Assembly: GCA_965206015.1 (NCBI GenBank) | Contig: CBDBIW010000016.1 | Location: forward strand, 620,001-684,000 | Direction: 5' to 3' | DNA length: 64,000 nucleotides | Source: JAJCYL01 sp965206015 | Lineage (GTDB): Bacteria > Bacteroidota > Bacteroidia > Cytophagales > Cyclobacteriaceae | Translations under genes and position numbers: made by a program | The notes under the pieces: generated by a model | What the model saw: only the letters and a program-made list of their open reading frames with translations | Databases searched by the model: none | Told to the model about the DNA's origin: nothing | In this document: positions 39,787 through 48,427 of the stretch, in pieces | Layout of the letters: each line of letters opens with the position of its first letter | Position numbering within the stretch: position 1 is the stretch's first letter

Positions 39787-40677
39787 TACAAAATGCACAA
39801 AAGGGGTTGGTTAATTCTCATGATTATTTCACTGATTCTGATGTACTGAGCAGGACGGAATGTACTAACCTGAACTGGACTCTAAAGGGGTATTAAACAT
39901 GAAAAAAGCCGCCATTCCAGAATTTTTCTTTTTAGATTATAGATCAAAGAGAAAAATATCAGGAATCCCAACCTGAAATACCCGTGATTTGCTCCCCTAA
40001 TTATGTAGCCTTACCAGTTATCAGACCACTCTAAATTCAACTTTTTTTCATTTAAATATACTACTCTGGGTTAGTATTTTCTTTGTGAATGGCCTGGTGG
40101 TGGTAGTTTATTGGAGATATGCCTTTTAAAGAGCTGTGTGGGTGATTGTGGGTGTAATCCATTCTCCATTGTTCAGCTATTAACCTTACCTGTTCCGGGT
40201 CTTCAAACCAATAGGCATCGAGAATATCTTCCCTGAAGATTCTGTTGAACCTTTCGATGTAGGCATTCTGTGCCGGCTTGCCCGGCTGGATAAACTTTAG
40301 CATGATCTTCTTCCAATACTTCCAGTGTTCGTATCAACCTGGTGTGCAGGAAAACTAAGAGTTACTTCAATGGCCAGAGCTTTTCGGTTGTAATCATCGG
40401 TTATATTCAATACCCTGATCTTGCGACCACCAGTTAATGCATCACTCATAAAATCCATACTCCAGGGTATGATTAGGTCTTGAAGGAACGCTCAATGTTT
40501 CCTTGAAACGGTTTGGAAGTCTTTTCTTGTACTTCCTTCTCATTTTCAAGCTCCTTGAGCCGCCTCAGCTGACTCGCATCCATGCCAGTAGACTCGAATA
40601 AATGAAGCTTTGAAGAGGGCTGTGGAAAAAGCGGACCCAACATAGCTTTAGCATGGCCCTTATTAATAAGAGCATTA

Positions 40678-41767
40678 TTTAGTTCTTATTATTTTTATTT
40701 ATTGTATCTTTACAGTATGAAAACAAAGGTAAAGAAGCGCAAAAACAAACAAGCGCAAGAGGAGACACGGTTTAGAGTAGCAGAATATTTGCCAAAGAAG
40801 TTAGGGACACAAAAGCAAGCCAGTATTGTTTTTGGAATAACAGAGCGAGGGGTGAACAAGATTTGGGCTATCTATAAGCAAGGAGGAAAAAGAGCTTTAA
40901 GGAGTAAAAAACGAGGTATTCAAGGAGGTAATAAGTTAAAGAAAGATCAAGCTTATCAAGTGCGTCAGTTAATCAAGGACAAATTACCAGATCAGTTGAA
41001 GCTCCCTTTTGGTTTATGGACCCGAGAAGCAGTACAACAACTCATTGCTATAAAGTATGGCGTAGAATTATCCCGTTGGCAAGTGGGTCGTTATTTAAAG
41101 AAATGGGGGTATACACCTCAGAAGCCTATAAAAAAAGCTTTTGAACAAAAACCTGAAAAGGTTCAAAAGTGGTTGGAGCAAGAGTATCCATCTATAAAAA
41201 GGCGAGCTGTCCCAGAGAAGGCTGTTATTTACTTTGGAGATGAAACAGGCTGTAGAAGCACCCATCAAGCAGGGAGGAGTTATGCACCAAAAGGAAAAAC
41301 ACCGATGATTATGGCAACAGGAAAACGCTTTACAGTCAATATGATTTCTGCTATTAGCAATAGAGGTCATTTACAATTCATGTTGATGGATGCAGGATTT
41401 AATAGCGAAGTGTTTCAAACCTTTTTAGAGCAAATGATAAAATACAGTAAACAAAAAGTGTTCTTTATAACAGACAATCATCCCGCCCATAAAACTAAAA
41501 AGCTAAACCAATGGCTGGAAGATAATAAAAAAAAGATTGAGGTATTGTTCATCCCTGCTTATTCTCCTGAACTGAACCCACAAGAATACCTAAACCAAGA
41601 TTTGAAAACAAATATCATAGGAAAGAAAAGGGCTATAAACAAAGAACAGCTCAAAAAAAACATCAATAATTTTATGAGCAAAAGAAAAAAGGATAAACCT
41701 CAAGTGAAAAAATATTTTCATCATAGGCACGCTCAGTATGCTGCCTAGAAAATTCATACGAACTAAT
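40678..41767 (+). mobile_element. complete IS630-family element nested in the IS3 remnant
   Basis: Imperfect inverted ends, left 'tttagttcttattattttt' and right (reverse complement) 'attagttcgtatgaatttt', bracket one intact transposase gene. A TA dinucleotide flanks each side (40676-40677 and 41768-41769), the target duplication expected for IS630/Tc1-type elements. It is the only mobile element in the window that looks intact. Confidence 0.75.
40717..41748 (+). CDS. IS630-family transposase
   Basis: From the ATG at 40717 (a TTG five codons upstream is less likely) the product has 343 residues. The N-terminal helix-turn-helix region reads 'LPKKLGTQKQASIVFGITER', a second winged-helix part is 'LWTREAVQQLIAIKYGVELS', and the DDE_3 catalytic domain carries D in 'AVIYFGDETGCRSTHQAG', D in 'KVFFITDNHPAHKTKKLNQW' and E in 'FIPAYSPELNPQEYLNQDLK'. 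All three acidic residues are present, so it may be active. It is low-GC and lysine-rich relative to neighbours. Confidence 0.88.
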   Translation: MKTKVKKRKNKQAQEETRFRVAEYLPKKLGTQKQASIVFGITERGVNKIWAIYKQGGKRALRSKKRGIQGGNKLKKDQAYQVRQLIKDKLPDQLKLPFGLWTREAVQQLIAIKYGVELSRWQVGRYLKKWGYTPQKPIKKAFEQKPEKVQKWLEQEYPSIKRRAVPEKAVIYFGDETGCRSTHQAGRSYAPKGKTPMIMATGKRFTVNMISAISNRGHLQFMLMDAGFNSEVFQTFLEQMIKYSKQKVFFITDNHPAHKTKKLNQWLEDNKKKIEVLFIPAYSPELNPQEYLNQDLKTNIIGKKRAINKEQLKKNINNFMSKRKKDKPQVKKYFHHRHAQYAA

Positions 41768-41806
41768 TAACCTAACGATTAATAAATATGTTATCCTATG
41801 AAAAAA

Positions 41807-41828
41807 CCTGTGAAGAAAACCTCACAGG
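41807..41828. terminator. hairpin downstream of the IS630 element
   Basis: CCTGTGA (41807-41813) and TCACAGG (41822-41828) form a perfect 7-bp stem with an 8-nt loop, inside the residual IS3 sequence. There is no adjacent T run, only an A-rich flank 20 nt later. It may be part of the IS3 left end rather than a terminator. Confidence 0.3.
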
Positions 41829-41888
41829 ATTAGCTGAAATTACTTAAAAAAAACCGTCAACCTATTTTAGGGGGGTCATTATAAATTT

Positions 41889-42755
41889 TTAATCAATAGA
41901 ATCTGCAAATATAATTTTGAAAAACTGCTGCATCCTTTGCCAGGAATCTTTGTCGGCAGCCTCATTATAAGCAAGTGGCATTTCAAATTTTGCACCTAAA
42001 GTATCAGCGTCCATACTGGTAAAGCTGTGAACAGCACCCTCGTAGTCGATAAATTCATAGTCCACTCCTGCAGATTCCATCTCATTCTTGAAGCCAGCTA
42101 CAGTTTCCTTAGGTGTAAACGGATCATCTGCGCCATTACAAACCAAAACCTTGGCTGTAACCTTTCCTGATTCTGCAGGCATTTGTGTACCCAAACTACC
42201 ATGAAAGCTAACAACGCCGTCAAGATCTACACCCATTCTAGCCATATGAAGTACTACGCCGCCTCCAAAGCAATAGCCTATGGCGGCCACTTTGTCCCCA
42301 TCTGTCATCTGGTTTGACTTCACCGCATTCAGGGCAGCAATAAATCTGGCTTTTGCATTATCGATGTTAGCCATTACTTCTTCCATCAATGCTGTGGCAT
42401 CTTTAGGATGCTCTGCAATTTTCCCATCTCCGTACATATCGACAGCAAATGCCACATATCCCAATTCGGCCAGCATTCTCGCTCTTTTTCTGGCATAGTG
42501 ATTATGACCCCACCACTCATGCACCACCAAGACAGCTGGACGTTTCCCCCCGATTTGGTTATCGTAAACCATAAATCCTTTCATGGTCAAAGAATCGGAA
42601 GTGTACATAATTTCTTCCTCGACTAAACCTTTCGGTTCTTTACTTCCAGTCTCTCCATTTTTTTCCTTTGGAGCAGGTGAACAAGAAAATATAGTGAGGT
42701 AAATGATTGACATCATACCCATACAATTCAATGGTCTATTCAAGTAATTTTTCAT
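41889..42755 (-). CDS. dienelactone hydrolase family lipoprotein
   Basis: The start is set at 42755, where a lipoprotein signal begins ('CMGMMSIIYLTIFSCSPAPK'). The open frame runs 21 codons further upstream without signal features. The 288-residue alpha/beta hydrolase has 'RPAVLVVHEWWGHNHYARKR', the cysteine nucleophile in 'KVAAIGYCFGGGVVLHMARM', the acid in 'VLVCNGADDPFTP' and the histidine in 'YEGAVHSFTSMDAD'. DLH proteins hydrolyse lactones and esters; the natural substrate of exported versions is unknown. It follows the racemase-family gene on the same strand (70 nt from its stop to this start). Confidence 0.85.
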   Translation of the reverse strand: MKNYLNRPLNCMGMMSIIYLTIFSCSPAPKEKNGETGSKEPKGLVEEEIMYTSDSLTMKGFMVYDNQIGGKRPAVLVVHEWWGHNHYARKRARMLAELGYVAFAVDMYGDGKIAEHPKDATALMEEVMANIDNAKARFIAALNAVKSNQMTDGDKVAAIGYCFGGGVVLHMARMGVDLDGVVSFHGSLGTQMPAESGKVTAKVLVCNGADDPFTPKETVAGFKNEMESAGVDYEFIDYEGAVHSFTSMDADTLGAKFEMPLAYNEAADKDSWQRMQQFFKIIFADSID

Positions 42756-42824
42756 GATAACTTTCAGGTTGATTTTCAATTTAAAAATAAGTTTGAAGAT
42801 ATTGAGAAACTGTGACATATAGCT

Positions 42825-43889
42825 TTATCTGAGGATAAAACCATCTTTGAGCGGATCGTTTGGATCAATCAGGAATTCATGATTTCCGGTTATGTGGGCA
42901 CTTCCGCCAACTTCAGGAATAACCGCATCCAATGCACCATACTGCAAGGTATTGTACACTTTTCCCGTAAATACAGTCCCCAGGATGCTCTCAATTTTTA
43001 TAATCTCTCCTTTCTCAACATCGCCTCTCTTGTAATGAATGGCCATCCTGCCCGAAACTCCCGATCCGGTTGGTGACCTATCAACTTCACCATCTGCGAA
43101 TATGCAAATATTCCGACTATGTATATTCGGAGAGTCCGAATCTTCAATAAAAATTGTACCATAAAGGAAGCTGAGATCCTGCTCAACCGGGTGATTAATA
43201 AACTCTCGATCCTGAACAGCCACCGCTCTTTTTATGTCCATCCCAAGTCGAATGAGTCTTGAATAGTTTTCTGGTATAAGGCCGATATTCAATGGAGAAG
43301 TGTTGACATAAGCATAAAAAGCACCGCCATAAGCGATGTCATATTTGATACTGCCAAAATTTGAAATTTCAACTTCCTGATCCAATGCGGTTACAAATGA
43401 AGGCACACAATGGAAACGGCAATGTGTTTGACCTGCTACAAAGTCAACAAACGCAGACAGTTGTCCACAGGGCGCATCAATCTTTATCTGCGTTATTGGC
43501 CGAATTTTTTCAATCCAACCCATTTCTACGGCCAATTTTGAAATGGCAATGGTTGCATGACCACACATTGTACTGTAGCCCTCATTGTGCATAAAGATTA
43601 TGCCAAAATCACTGTCTTCACGTTCCGGGGGAGTTAAGATACACCCATACATGTCTGCATGACCCCTGGGTTCGAACATTAATGATTTACGTAAATGATC
43701 GTAATTTTCTTTCACAAAATTCCTTCTGTCTAATATGGTTTTACCCTCAGTTTCTGGAAATCCTGACAAAAGCACTCTCAAAGGTTCCCCAGCAGTGTGC
43801 ATATCGATTGTTTTTATCTTGGTCCAAGTGGAATCGGATGGAAAACAGTTGGTGTCAATTATTCTTTTATAAACGCTCATGATCCTCAA
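42825..43889 (-). CDS. proline racemase family, probable trans-3-hydroxy-L-proline dehydratase
   Basis: The 354-residue cytosolic protein has the PrpA/proline racemase fold. The first catalytic position is C109 in 'NEGYSTMCGHATIAISKLAV'. The second, Cys in true racemases and epimerases ('DRSPCGTG'), is T274 here ('GEVDRSPTGSGVSGR'). Cys/Thr pairs are the hallmark of trans-3-hydroxy-L-proline dehydratases, which make pyrroline-2-carboxylate. No ketimine reductase gene is seen nearby. It lies upstream of the DLH gene and is divergent from the his operon. trans-3-hydroxyproline occurs in collagen IV, so animal-derived protein is one possible source. Confidence 0.82.
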   Translation of the reverse strand: MRIMSVYKRIIDTNCFPSDSTWTKIKTIDMHTAGEPLRVLLSGFPETEGKTILDRRNFVKENYDHLRKSLMFEPRGHADMYGCILTPPEREDSDFGIIFMHNEGYSTMCGHATIAISKLAVEMGWIEKIRPITQIKIDAPCGQLSAFVDFVAGQTHCRFHCVPSFVTALDQEVEISNFGSIKYDIAYGGAFYAYVNTSPLNIGLIPENYSRLIRLGMDIKRAVAVQDREFINHPVEQDLSFLYGTIFIEDSDSPNIHSRNICIFADGEVDRSPTGSGVSGRMAIHYKRGDVEKGEIIKIESILGTVFTGKVYNTLQYGALDAVIPEVGGSAHITGNHEFLIDPNDPLKDGFILR

Positions 43890-43922
43890 ATGTCGGGTGT
43901 TTTAAACTTAATGAAAATATAA

Positions 43923-43952
43923 TTTGAAGGATTCTATTATATCCTAACTTTG
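43923..43952 (+). promoter_or_regulatory. promoter of the histidine operon
   Basis: TTTG at 43923-43926, an 18-nt spacer and TAACTTTG at 43945-43952 match the Bacteroidota promoter consensus almost perfectly. The predicted start near 43959 leaves a ~150-nt leader before hisG. Confidence 0.7.
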
Positions 43953-43965
43953 TGCACCTCTACAA

Positions 43966-44009
43966 CATAATGTTGAGCAATCAATATCATAATGTTGAGC
44001 AATCAATAT
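43966..44009 (+). repeat. 22-bp perfect tandem duplication in the his leader
   Basis: The unit beginning 'cataatgttgagcaatcaa' occurs at 43966-43987 and again at 43988-44009. Each copy carries an ATG. Since 22 is not a multiple of 3, the two ATGs open different frames. Confidence 0.95.
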
Positions 44010-44045
44010 CATATAGCCAAACATTTCTGTCATCACACCTCTTAG
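43992..44045 (+). CDS. hisL: putative his-operon leader peptide
   Basis: The ATG in the second copy of the 22-bp repeat encodes the 17-residue peptide MLSNQYHIAKHFCHHTS, ending with TAG at 44043-44045. Four of 17 residues are His, including an HH pair just before the end. It lies between a strong promoter and hisG, as expected of a histidine attenuation peptide. A small hairpin (CCTC-ttag-GAGG, 44038-44049) overlaps the stop, and CCCAATTGGG (44067-44076) precedes a T-rich stretch near 44084-44096 that could act as a weak terminator. The upstream ATG at 43970 opens a different 42-codon frame ending at 44098. The link to attenuation is inference. Confidence 0.5.
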   Translation: MLSNQYHIAKHFCHHTS

Positions 44046-44110
44046 GAGGAGCAGCATCAACATTTGCCCAATTGGGATTACCTTATTTTTTACTTTAATA
44101 TCACTACTGA

Positions 44111-44971
44111 ATGAATACTATTTTAAGAATAGCCATTCAAAAATCAGGTCGATTAAGTGAGTCTTCTCTGAATCTGGTCAAAGAATGTGGAATCCGCTTT
44201 TCCAACGGAGGAGGTAAATTAAAAGCTGCCTCACATAACTTTCCGATGGAGTTATTATTCCTTAGGGATGATGATATACCTGGTTATGTAGAAGATGGAG
44301 TGGCTGATATTGGTATAGTAGGAGAAAACGAAATGGCTGAGAAGAACAAGGACATCGAAGTCGTGAAGAAACTTGGATTCTCTAAATGTAGACTTAGCCT
44401 GGCGATTCCAAAAGCCGACAACTATGATGGACTTCACGATTTGGAAGGGACAAGTATTGCCACGTCATATCCCAATATTCTCAGGTCCTACCTTACTCAA
44501 AAAAATATAAAAGCTGATATTCACGAAATCTCCGGATCAGTGGAGATTGCCCCTGGCATTGGGTTAGCTGAGGCCATATGTGACATTGTAAGCAGTGGAA
44601 GTACGCTATTATCAAATGGATTGAAAGAGATTGAAACTATTTTTCATTCCGAAGCAATACTCATTGCAAACAAGGCTCTTGAAAAGGAAAAGAAGGTATT
44701 GCTAGATCAGCTGACATTTCGAATGGACGCCGTCCAAGCTGGTCAGAACAACAAATACATATTACTCAACGCACCTGATGACAAACTCGAGGAAATCATC
44801 GAATTATTACCAGGGATGAAAAGCCCTACAGTGTTGCCACTAGCAAAAAAGGGATGGAGTTCTATTCACTCTGTTATTACCGAAGACGAATTTTGGGAAA
44901 GAATACAGAACTTGCGAAATGTAGGTGCACAAGGCATTCTAATCGTACCTATTGAAAAGATGATATTATAG
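44111..44971 (+). CDS. hisG: ATP phosphoribosyltransferase, long form
   Basis: The 286-residue enzyme catalyses the first step of histidine biosynthesis (ATP + PRPP to phosphoribosyl-ATP). It begins 'LRIAIQKSGRLSESSLNLVK' and has 'MELLFLRDDDIPGYVEDGVA' and 'DIGIVGENEMAE'. The PRPP-binding loop is 'EAICDIVSSGSTLLSNGLKE'. The C-terminal ~75 residues ('YILLNAPDDKLEEIIELLPG', 'SVITEDEFWERIQNLRNVGA') form the ACT-like regulatory domain of the long form, so no HisZ is needed and feedback inhibition by histidine is expected. It is first in a tight operon, with hisD 3 nt downstream. Confidence 0.96.
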   Translation: MNTILRIAIQKSGRLSESSLNLVKECGIRFSNGGGKLKAASHNFPMELLFLRDDDIPGYVEDGVADIGIVGENEMAEKNKDIEVVKKLGFSKCRLSLAIPKADNYDGLHDLEGTSIATSYPNILRSYLTQKNIKADIHEISGSVEIAPGIGLAEAICDIVSSGSTLLSNGLKEIETIFHSEAILIANKALEKEKKVLLDQLTFRMDAVQAGQNNKYILLNAPDDKLEEIIELLPGMKSPTVLPLAKKGWSSIHSVITEDEFWERIQNLRNVGAQGILIVPIEKMIL

Positions 44972-44974
44972 AAG

Positions 44975-46297
44975 ATGAGCAGTCAGCAGACACAACTCAT
45001 GAAAATAGTCAAGCACCCTCATCCAGATAGTTGGGATGACCTAATAAAAAGGCCAACGCAAGACTTCACCAGTATTGAAAGGATAGTGCAGCCAATACTG
45101 GATAAAGTAAAAAGGAACGGGGACAAGGCACTCCGTAAGTTCATTTGGGAATACGACAACGTCAAAATTGACGAAATGATGGTGACTGAGGAAGAACTCC
45201 TTTCCGCCGGAAAACACGTCTCTTTTGAACTCAAGGAAGCAATTAATGTAGCCATATCTAACATTGAAAAATTTCACACCGCCCAAAAAACTGATGATTT
45301 TGAAATAGAAACTTCACCAGGGGTGCTATGTAAGAGGAAAGTCGTGCCACTCAGTAGAATTGGATTTTATGTTCCAGGGGGTACTGCTCCTCTATTTTCG
45401 ACCGTTCTGATGCTGGCTGTTCCTGCAAAAATTGCAGGATGCAAAGAGATTGTTTTGTGCACACCAACGAACTCAAAAGGAAAAATCAATCCAATCATAT
45501 TATATGCTGTGAATCTTTTAGGTATCACTAAAGTCGCGAAAGTTGGCGGTGCTCAAGCGATTGCCGCCATGACCTATGGAACTGAAAGTATTCCGAAGGT
45601 TGACAAAATTTTCGGTCCTGGCAATCAATATGTAACCGTGGCTAAGCAGTTAGTAAGCCGCAAAAATGTCGCAATTGATATGCCCGCTGGACCATCTGAA
45701 GTATTAGTGGTAGCAGACGACAAAGCCAATCCTGCATTTGTTGCAGCTGATCTGTTGTCACAAGCTGAACATGGTATTGACAGCCAGGTTGTACTTCTCG
45801 CATTTTCAAAAGCTTTCATTTTAAAGGTTATAGACGAAATCAGTGAACAACTTCAATCGCTGCCAAGAAAAAACCTGACTGAGAAATCACTCTCCAATAG
45901 TCTTGCAATTGAGATGGAGGGCAAAAAACCTGCTGTGCAATTCATTAATCACTATGCTCCCGAACATTTGATTATTGCCACTAGAAAACCATCCAAAATC
46001 GCTAAGAAAATTTATAACGCCGGTTCCGTTTTTTTAGGAGATTATACTCCTGAATCAGCCGGTGATTACGCGTCAGGTACGAACCACACTTTACCCACTA
46101 ATGGCTGGGCCCGTTCTATTACGGGGGTTTCTCTTGACAGCTTTGTCAGGAAAATTACTTTCCAGGAGATCACGATTGAAGGTTTGCAATTCATTGGCCC
46201 AACCGTAGAAAAAATGGCGGAGGCTGAACAACTGGAGGCCCACAAAAATGCAGTTTCAATTCGTCTGAAACACATTGAACAACATGGAAAAGCTTAG
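44975..46297 (+). CDS. hisD: histidinol dehydrogenase
   Basis: The 440-residue Zn2+-dependent NAD enzyme oxidises L-histidinol to histidine. Signatures are 'LSRIGFYVPGGTAPLFSTVL', 'VAKVGGAQAIAAMTYGTESI', 'IFGPGNQYVTVAKQLV', 'IDMPAGPSEVLVVAD', 'LLSQAEHGIDSQVVL' (Gln/His zinc ligands) and 'FINHYAPEHLII'. A second ATG at 44999 is an equally possible start, since the family often begins 'MKIV..P'. The stop overlaps the start region of hisC. Confidence 0.96.
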   Translation: MSSQQTQLMKIVKHPHPDSWDDLIKRPTQDFTSIERIVQPILDKVKRNGDKALRKFIWEYDNVKIDEMMVTEEELLSAGKHVSFELKEAINVAISNIEKFHTAQKTDDFEIETSPGVLCKRKVVPLSRIGFYVPGGTAPLFSTVLMLAVPAKIAGCKEIVLCTPTNSKGKINPIILYAVNLLGITKVAKVGGAQAIAAMTYGTESIPKVDKIFGPGNQYVTVAKQLVSRKNVAIDMPAGPSEVLVVADDKANPAFVAADLLSQAEHGIDSQVVLLAFSKAFILKVIDEISEQLQSLPRKNLTEKSLSNSLAIEMEGKKPAVQFINHYAPEHLIIATRKPSKIAKKIYNAGSVFLGDYTPESAGDYASGTNHTLPTNGWARSITGVSLDSFVRKITFQEITIEGLQFIGPTVEKMAEAEQLEAHKNAVSIRLKHIEQHGKA

Positions 46298-47330
46298 GAG
46301 ATTAGTACGACCTCATGTGCTTGAACTTGAAACCTATTCATCTGCAAGAGATGATTTCAATGGAGTTGCTGACATCTATTTGGACGCCAATGAGAATCCG
46401 TTCGGCTTGGTAACCAGTGAAAATCTGAATCGATATCCGGACCCTCATCAATCAAAACTTAAAGCAAAGCTCTCCGAGATCAAAGGAGTGGAGGCTTCAA
46501 GCACCTTTATAGGCAACGGAAGTGACGAACCGATTGAATTACTAATCCGAGCGTTCTGTGAACCTGGCATTGATAACATCGTCGTTTTACCTCCAACCTA
46601 TGGCATGTACAACGTCAGTGCCCATGTTAATCATGTGGCAGTCAAATCAATTCCCCTCACCTCAAAATTTGAAATTGACAGCGTCAGGCTACAGTCCGAA
46701 TTAACAGATCACGACAAAATAATCTTCATCTGTAGCCCGAACAACCCCACTGGTAATCTCATCAATCGGGATTCTATCATTTCTTTGACGAAAAACTTTC
46801 ATGGTCTAGTACTGGTCGATGAAGCATACATGGATTTTGCAGATCAATCCAGTTTCATCAATCAACTTGGTGAATACCCCAACCTTGTAATTTTACAAAC
46901 TTTCAGTAAAGCCTGGGGTTTAGCCGCTATCAGACTAGGGGCTGCTTATGCTCACTCATTCGTGATTGAGATGCTCAATAAAATAAAACCTCCTTACAAC
47001 ATCGACACAGGCACACAAGAAATTGGTTATCATGCTCTGGCAGAAACAGATCAAAAAGATGCTCTGGTTCAAAAAATTATTGATGGACGTCAAATATTAG
47101 AGAGTAAGCTTTCCAGTATTAATTATGTCGAAAAAGTATTTCCATCCGAAGCGAATTTCCTATTAGTCAAGTTTAGGGATCATCAAAAGGTCAATCACTA
47201 TCTGAGGGCCAATGGTGTAATCACGAGAGACAGAAGCAGAGAATTGTATTGCGAAAGTTGTTTACGAATAACAGTTGGAACTGCGGAAGAGAACCATCGA
47301 TTATTACAATTAATAGAAGATTTTCAATGA
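46284..47330 (+). CDS. hisC: histidinol-phosphate aminotransferase
   Basis: This is a 348-residue fold-I PLP aminotransferase. The ATG at 46284 is preferred over an upstream TTG (46275). The N-terminus 'RLVRPHVLELETYSSARDDF' and 'LDANENPFG' are typical of HisC. PLP contacts are 'IGNGSDEPIELLIRAFCEPG', 'FICSPNNPTGNLINRDSI' and 'LVDEAYMDFADQSS', and the Schiff-base lysine is in 'LQTFSKAWGLAAIRLGAAYA'. It overlaps hisD by 14 nt and hisB by 4 nt (ATGA), which implies translational coupling. Confidence 0.96.
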   Translation: MEKLRRLVRPHVLELETYSSARDDFNGVADIYLDANENPFGLVTSENLNRYPDPHQSKLKAKLSEIKGVEASSTFIGNGSDEPIELLIRAFCEPGIDNIVVLPPTYGMYNVSAHVNHVAVKSIPLTSKFEIDSVRLQSELTDHDKIIFICSPNNPTGNLINRDSIISLTKNFHGLVLVDEAYMDFADQSSFINQLGEYPNLVILQTFSKAWGLAAIRLGAAYAHSFVIEMLNKIKPPYNIDTGTQEIGYHALAETDQKDALVQKIIDGRQILESKLSSINYVEKVFPSEANFLLVKFRDHQKVNHYLRANGVITRDRSRELYCESCLRITVGTAEENHRLLQLIEDFQ

Positions 47331-48421
47331 AGAAAAAGGTCCTATTTATAGATCGAGATGGTACAATAATAGTAGAGCCCCCATTAGCCTGCCAAGTTGA
47401 TTCAATTGATAAGCTCGAATTCATATCAGGTGCCATTGGTGCACTTCGCCGTATTGCGAAAGAACTGGATTATGAATTGGTGATGGTCACTAATCAAGAT
47501 GGTTTGGGAACGGATTCTTTTCCGGAAGAAACCTTTTGGCCTGCTCATAACCTCATGCTAAAAGTGCTCAAGAGTGAAATGGTTGAGTTTCATGACATTC
47601 TGATTGATAAGAGTTTTGAAGTTGAGAAAAGTCCAAACCGGAAACCCGGAACCGGGATGCTCACTTCTTATTTATCCGGAGATTATGATATTGAAAATTC
47701 TTTTGTGATTGGTGACCGCACTACTGATGTGAAGCTTGCGCACAACCTTAATTGCAAGTCGATTCAATTTACAGAGCAGCCCGTTAAAGGAGCTACATTC
47801 GGTTCAACTAATTGGGATGAGATTTATAAATATCTGAAAAACGAAAATTCAAGAAGAGCTCTGGTAGTAAGGGTGACTAACGAAACAAAAATTGAAGTTA
47901 ATTTAAATCTGGACGGTCAAGGAATTAGTGAGATCAAAACCGGGTTAGGATTCTTTGACCATATGCTGGACCAATTGGCCAAACATTCCGGGTGCGATCT
48001 CAAATTAACTGTAAAGGGAGATTTGCACATAGATGAACATCACACCATAGAGGACACCGCCCTGGTCCTTGGTGAAGCTTTTAAGAACGCTTTAGGGGAT
48101 AAGAAAGGCATTAGTCGTTATGGGTTTCTATTACCTATGGATGATGTACTGGCCCAGGTAGCCATCGATTTTGGGGGGCGGCCATGGCTTGTTTGGGAAG
48201 TTGAATTCAAAAGAGAAAAAATTGGAGCAATGCCAACGGAAATGTTTCACCACTTTTTTAAGTCCTTTACGGATACTGCCCAATGTGATTTGAATATCAA
48301 AGCCGAGGGCAAAAATGAGCATCACAAAATAGAGGCAATATTTAAGGCACTGGCCAAATCAATCAAGATGGCTATTAATAAGGAAGGAGACCAGTTACCT
48401 TCCACAAAAGGAGTGTTATAG
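47327..48421 (+). CDS. hisB: bifunctional histidinol-phosphatase/imidazoleglycerol-phosphate dehydratase
   Basis: The start at 47327 overlaps the hisC stop; a longer frame from 47249 lies inside hisC and is unlikely. The product has 364 residues. Residues 1-165 are a HAD phosphatase ('KVLFIDRDGTIIVEPP', 'DYELVMVTNQDGLGTDSFPE', 'SFVIGDRTTDVKLAHNLNCK'). Residues ~170-364 are the dehydratase with its metal-binding histidines ('GFFDHMLDQLAKHSG', 'DLHIDEHHTIEDTALVLGEA', 'MFHHFFKSFTDTAQCDLNIK', 'KNEHHKIEAIFKAL'). It is the last his gene here; hisH, A, F and I are not in the window. Confidence 0.96.
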   Translation: MKKKVLFIDRDGTIIVEPPLACQVDSIDKLEFISGAIGALRRIAKELDYELVMVTNQDGLGTDSFPEETFWPAHNLMLKVLKSEMVEFHDILIDKSFEVEKSPNRKPGTGMLTSYLSGDYDIENSFVIGDRTTDVKLAHNLNCKSIQFTEQPVKGATFGSTNWDEIYKYLKNENSRRALVVRVTNETKIEVNLNLDGQGISEIKTGLGFFDHMLDQLAKHSGCDLKLTVKGDLHIDEHHTIEDTALVLGEAFKNALGDKKGISRYGFLLPMDDVLAQVAIDFGGRPWLVWEVEFKREKIGAMPTEMFHHFFKSFTDTAQCDLNIKAEGKNEHHKIEAIFKALAKSIKMAINKEGDQLPSTKGVL

Positions 48422-48427
48422 TTTAGA

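Larger units (their letters stand above)
40061..41877 (-). mobile_element. IS3-family remnant (IS407-like), interrupted by an IS630 element
   Basis: Minus-strand fragments in several frames are 'GMDASQLRRLKELENEKE' (end of OrfA, ~40600-40545), 'WSMDFMSDALTGGRKIRVLN' with 'DDYNRKALAIEVTLSF' (OrfB core, ~40475-40350), and 'FIQPGKPAQNAYIERFNRIF' to 'NHPHSSLKGISPINYH' (OrfB C-terminus, 40303-40061). The catalytic DDE blocks are visible, but frames are broken and the orfA start is lost. A terminus 'tgacccccctaaaatagg' (minus strand) ends at 41877. The region 40678-41767 is a later IS630 insertion. The other IS3 end is not clear. Confidence 0.65.

Noticed and set aside
43966..44009. Short direct repeats as a possible CRISPR
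   Set aside because: Only two abutting copies with no spacers and no cas genes; it is a tandem duplication.
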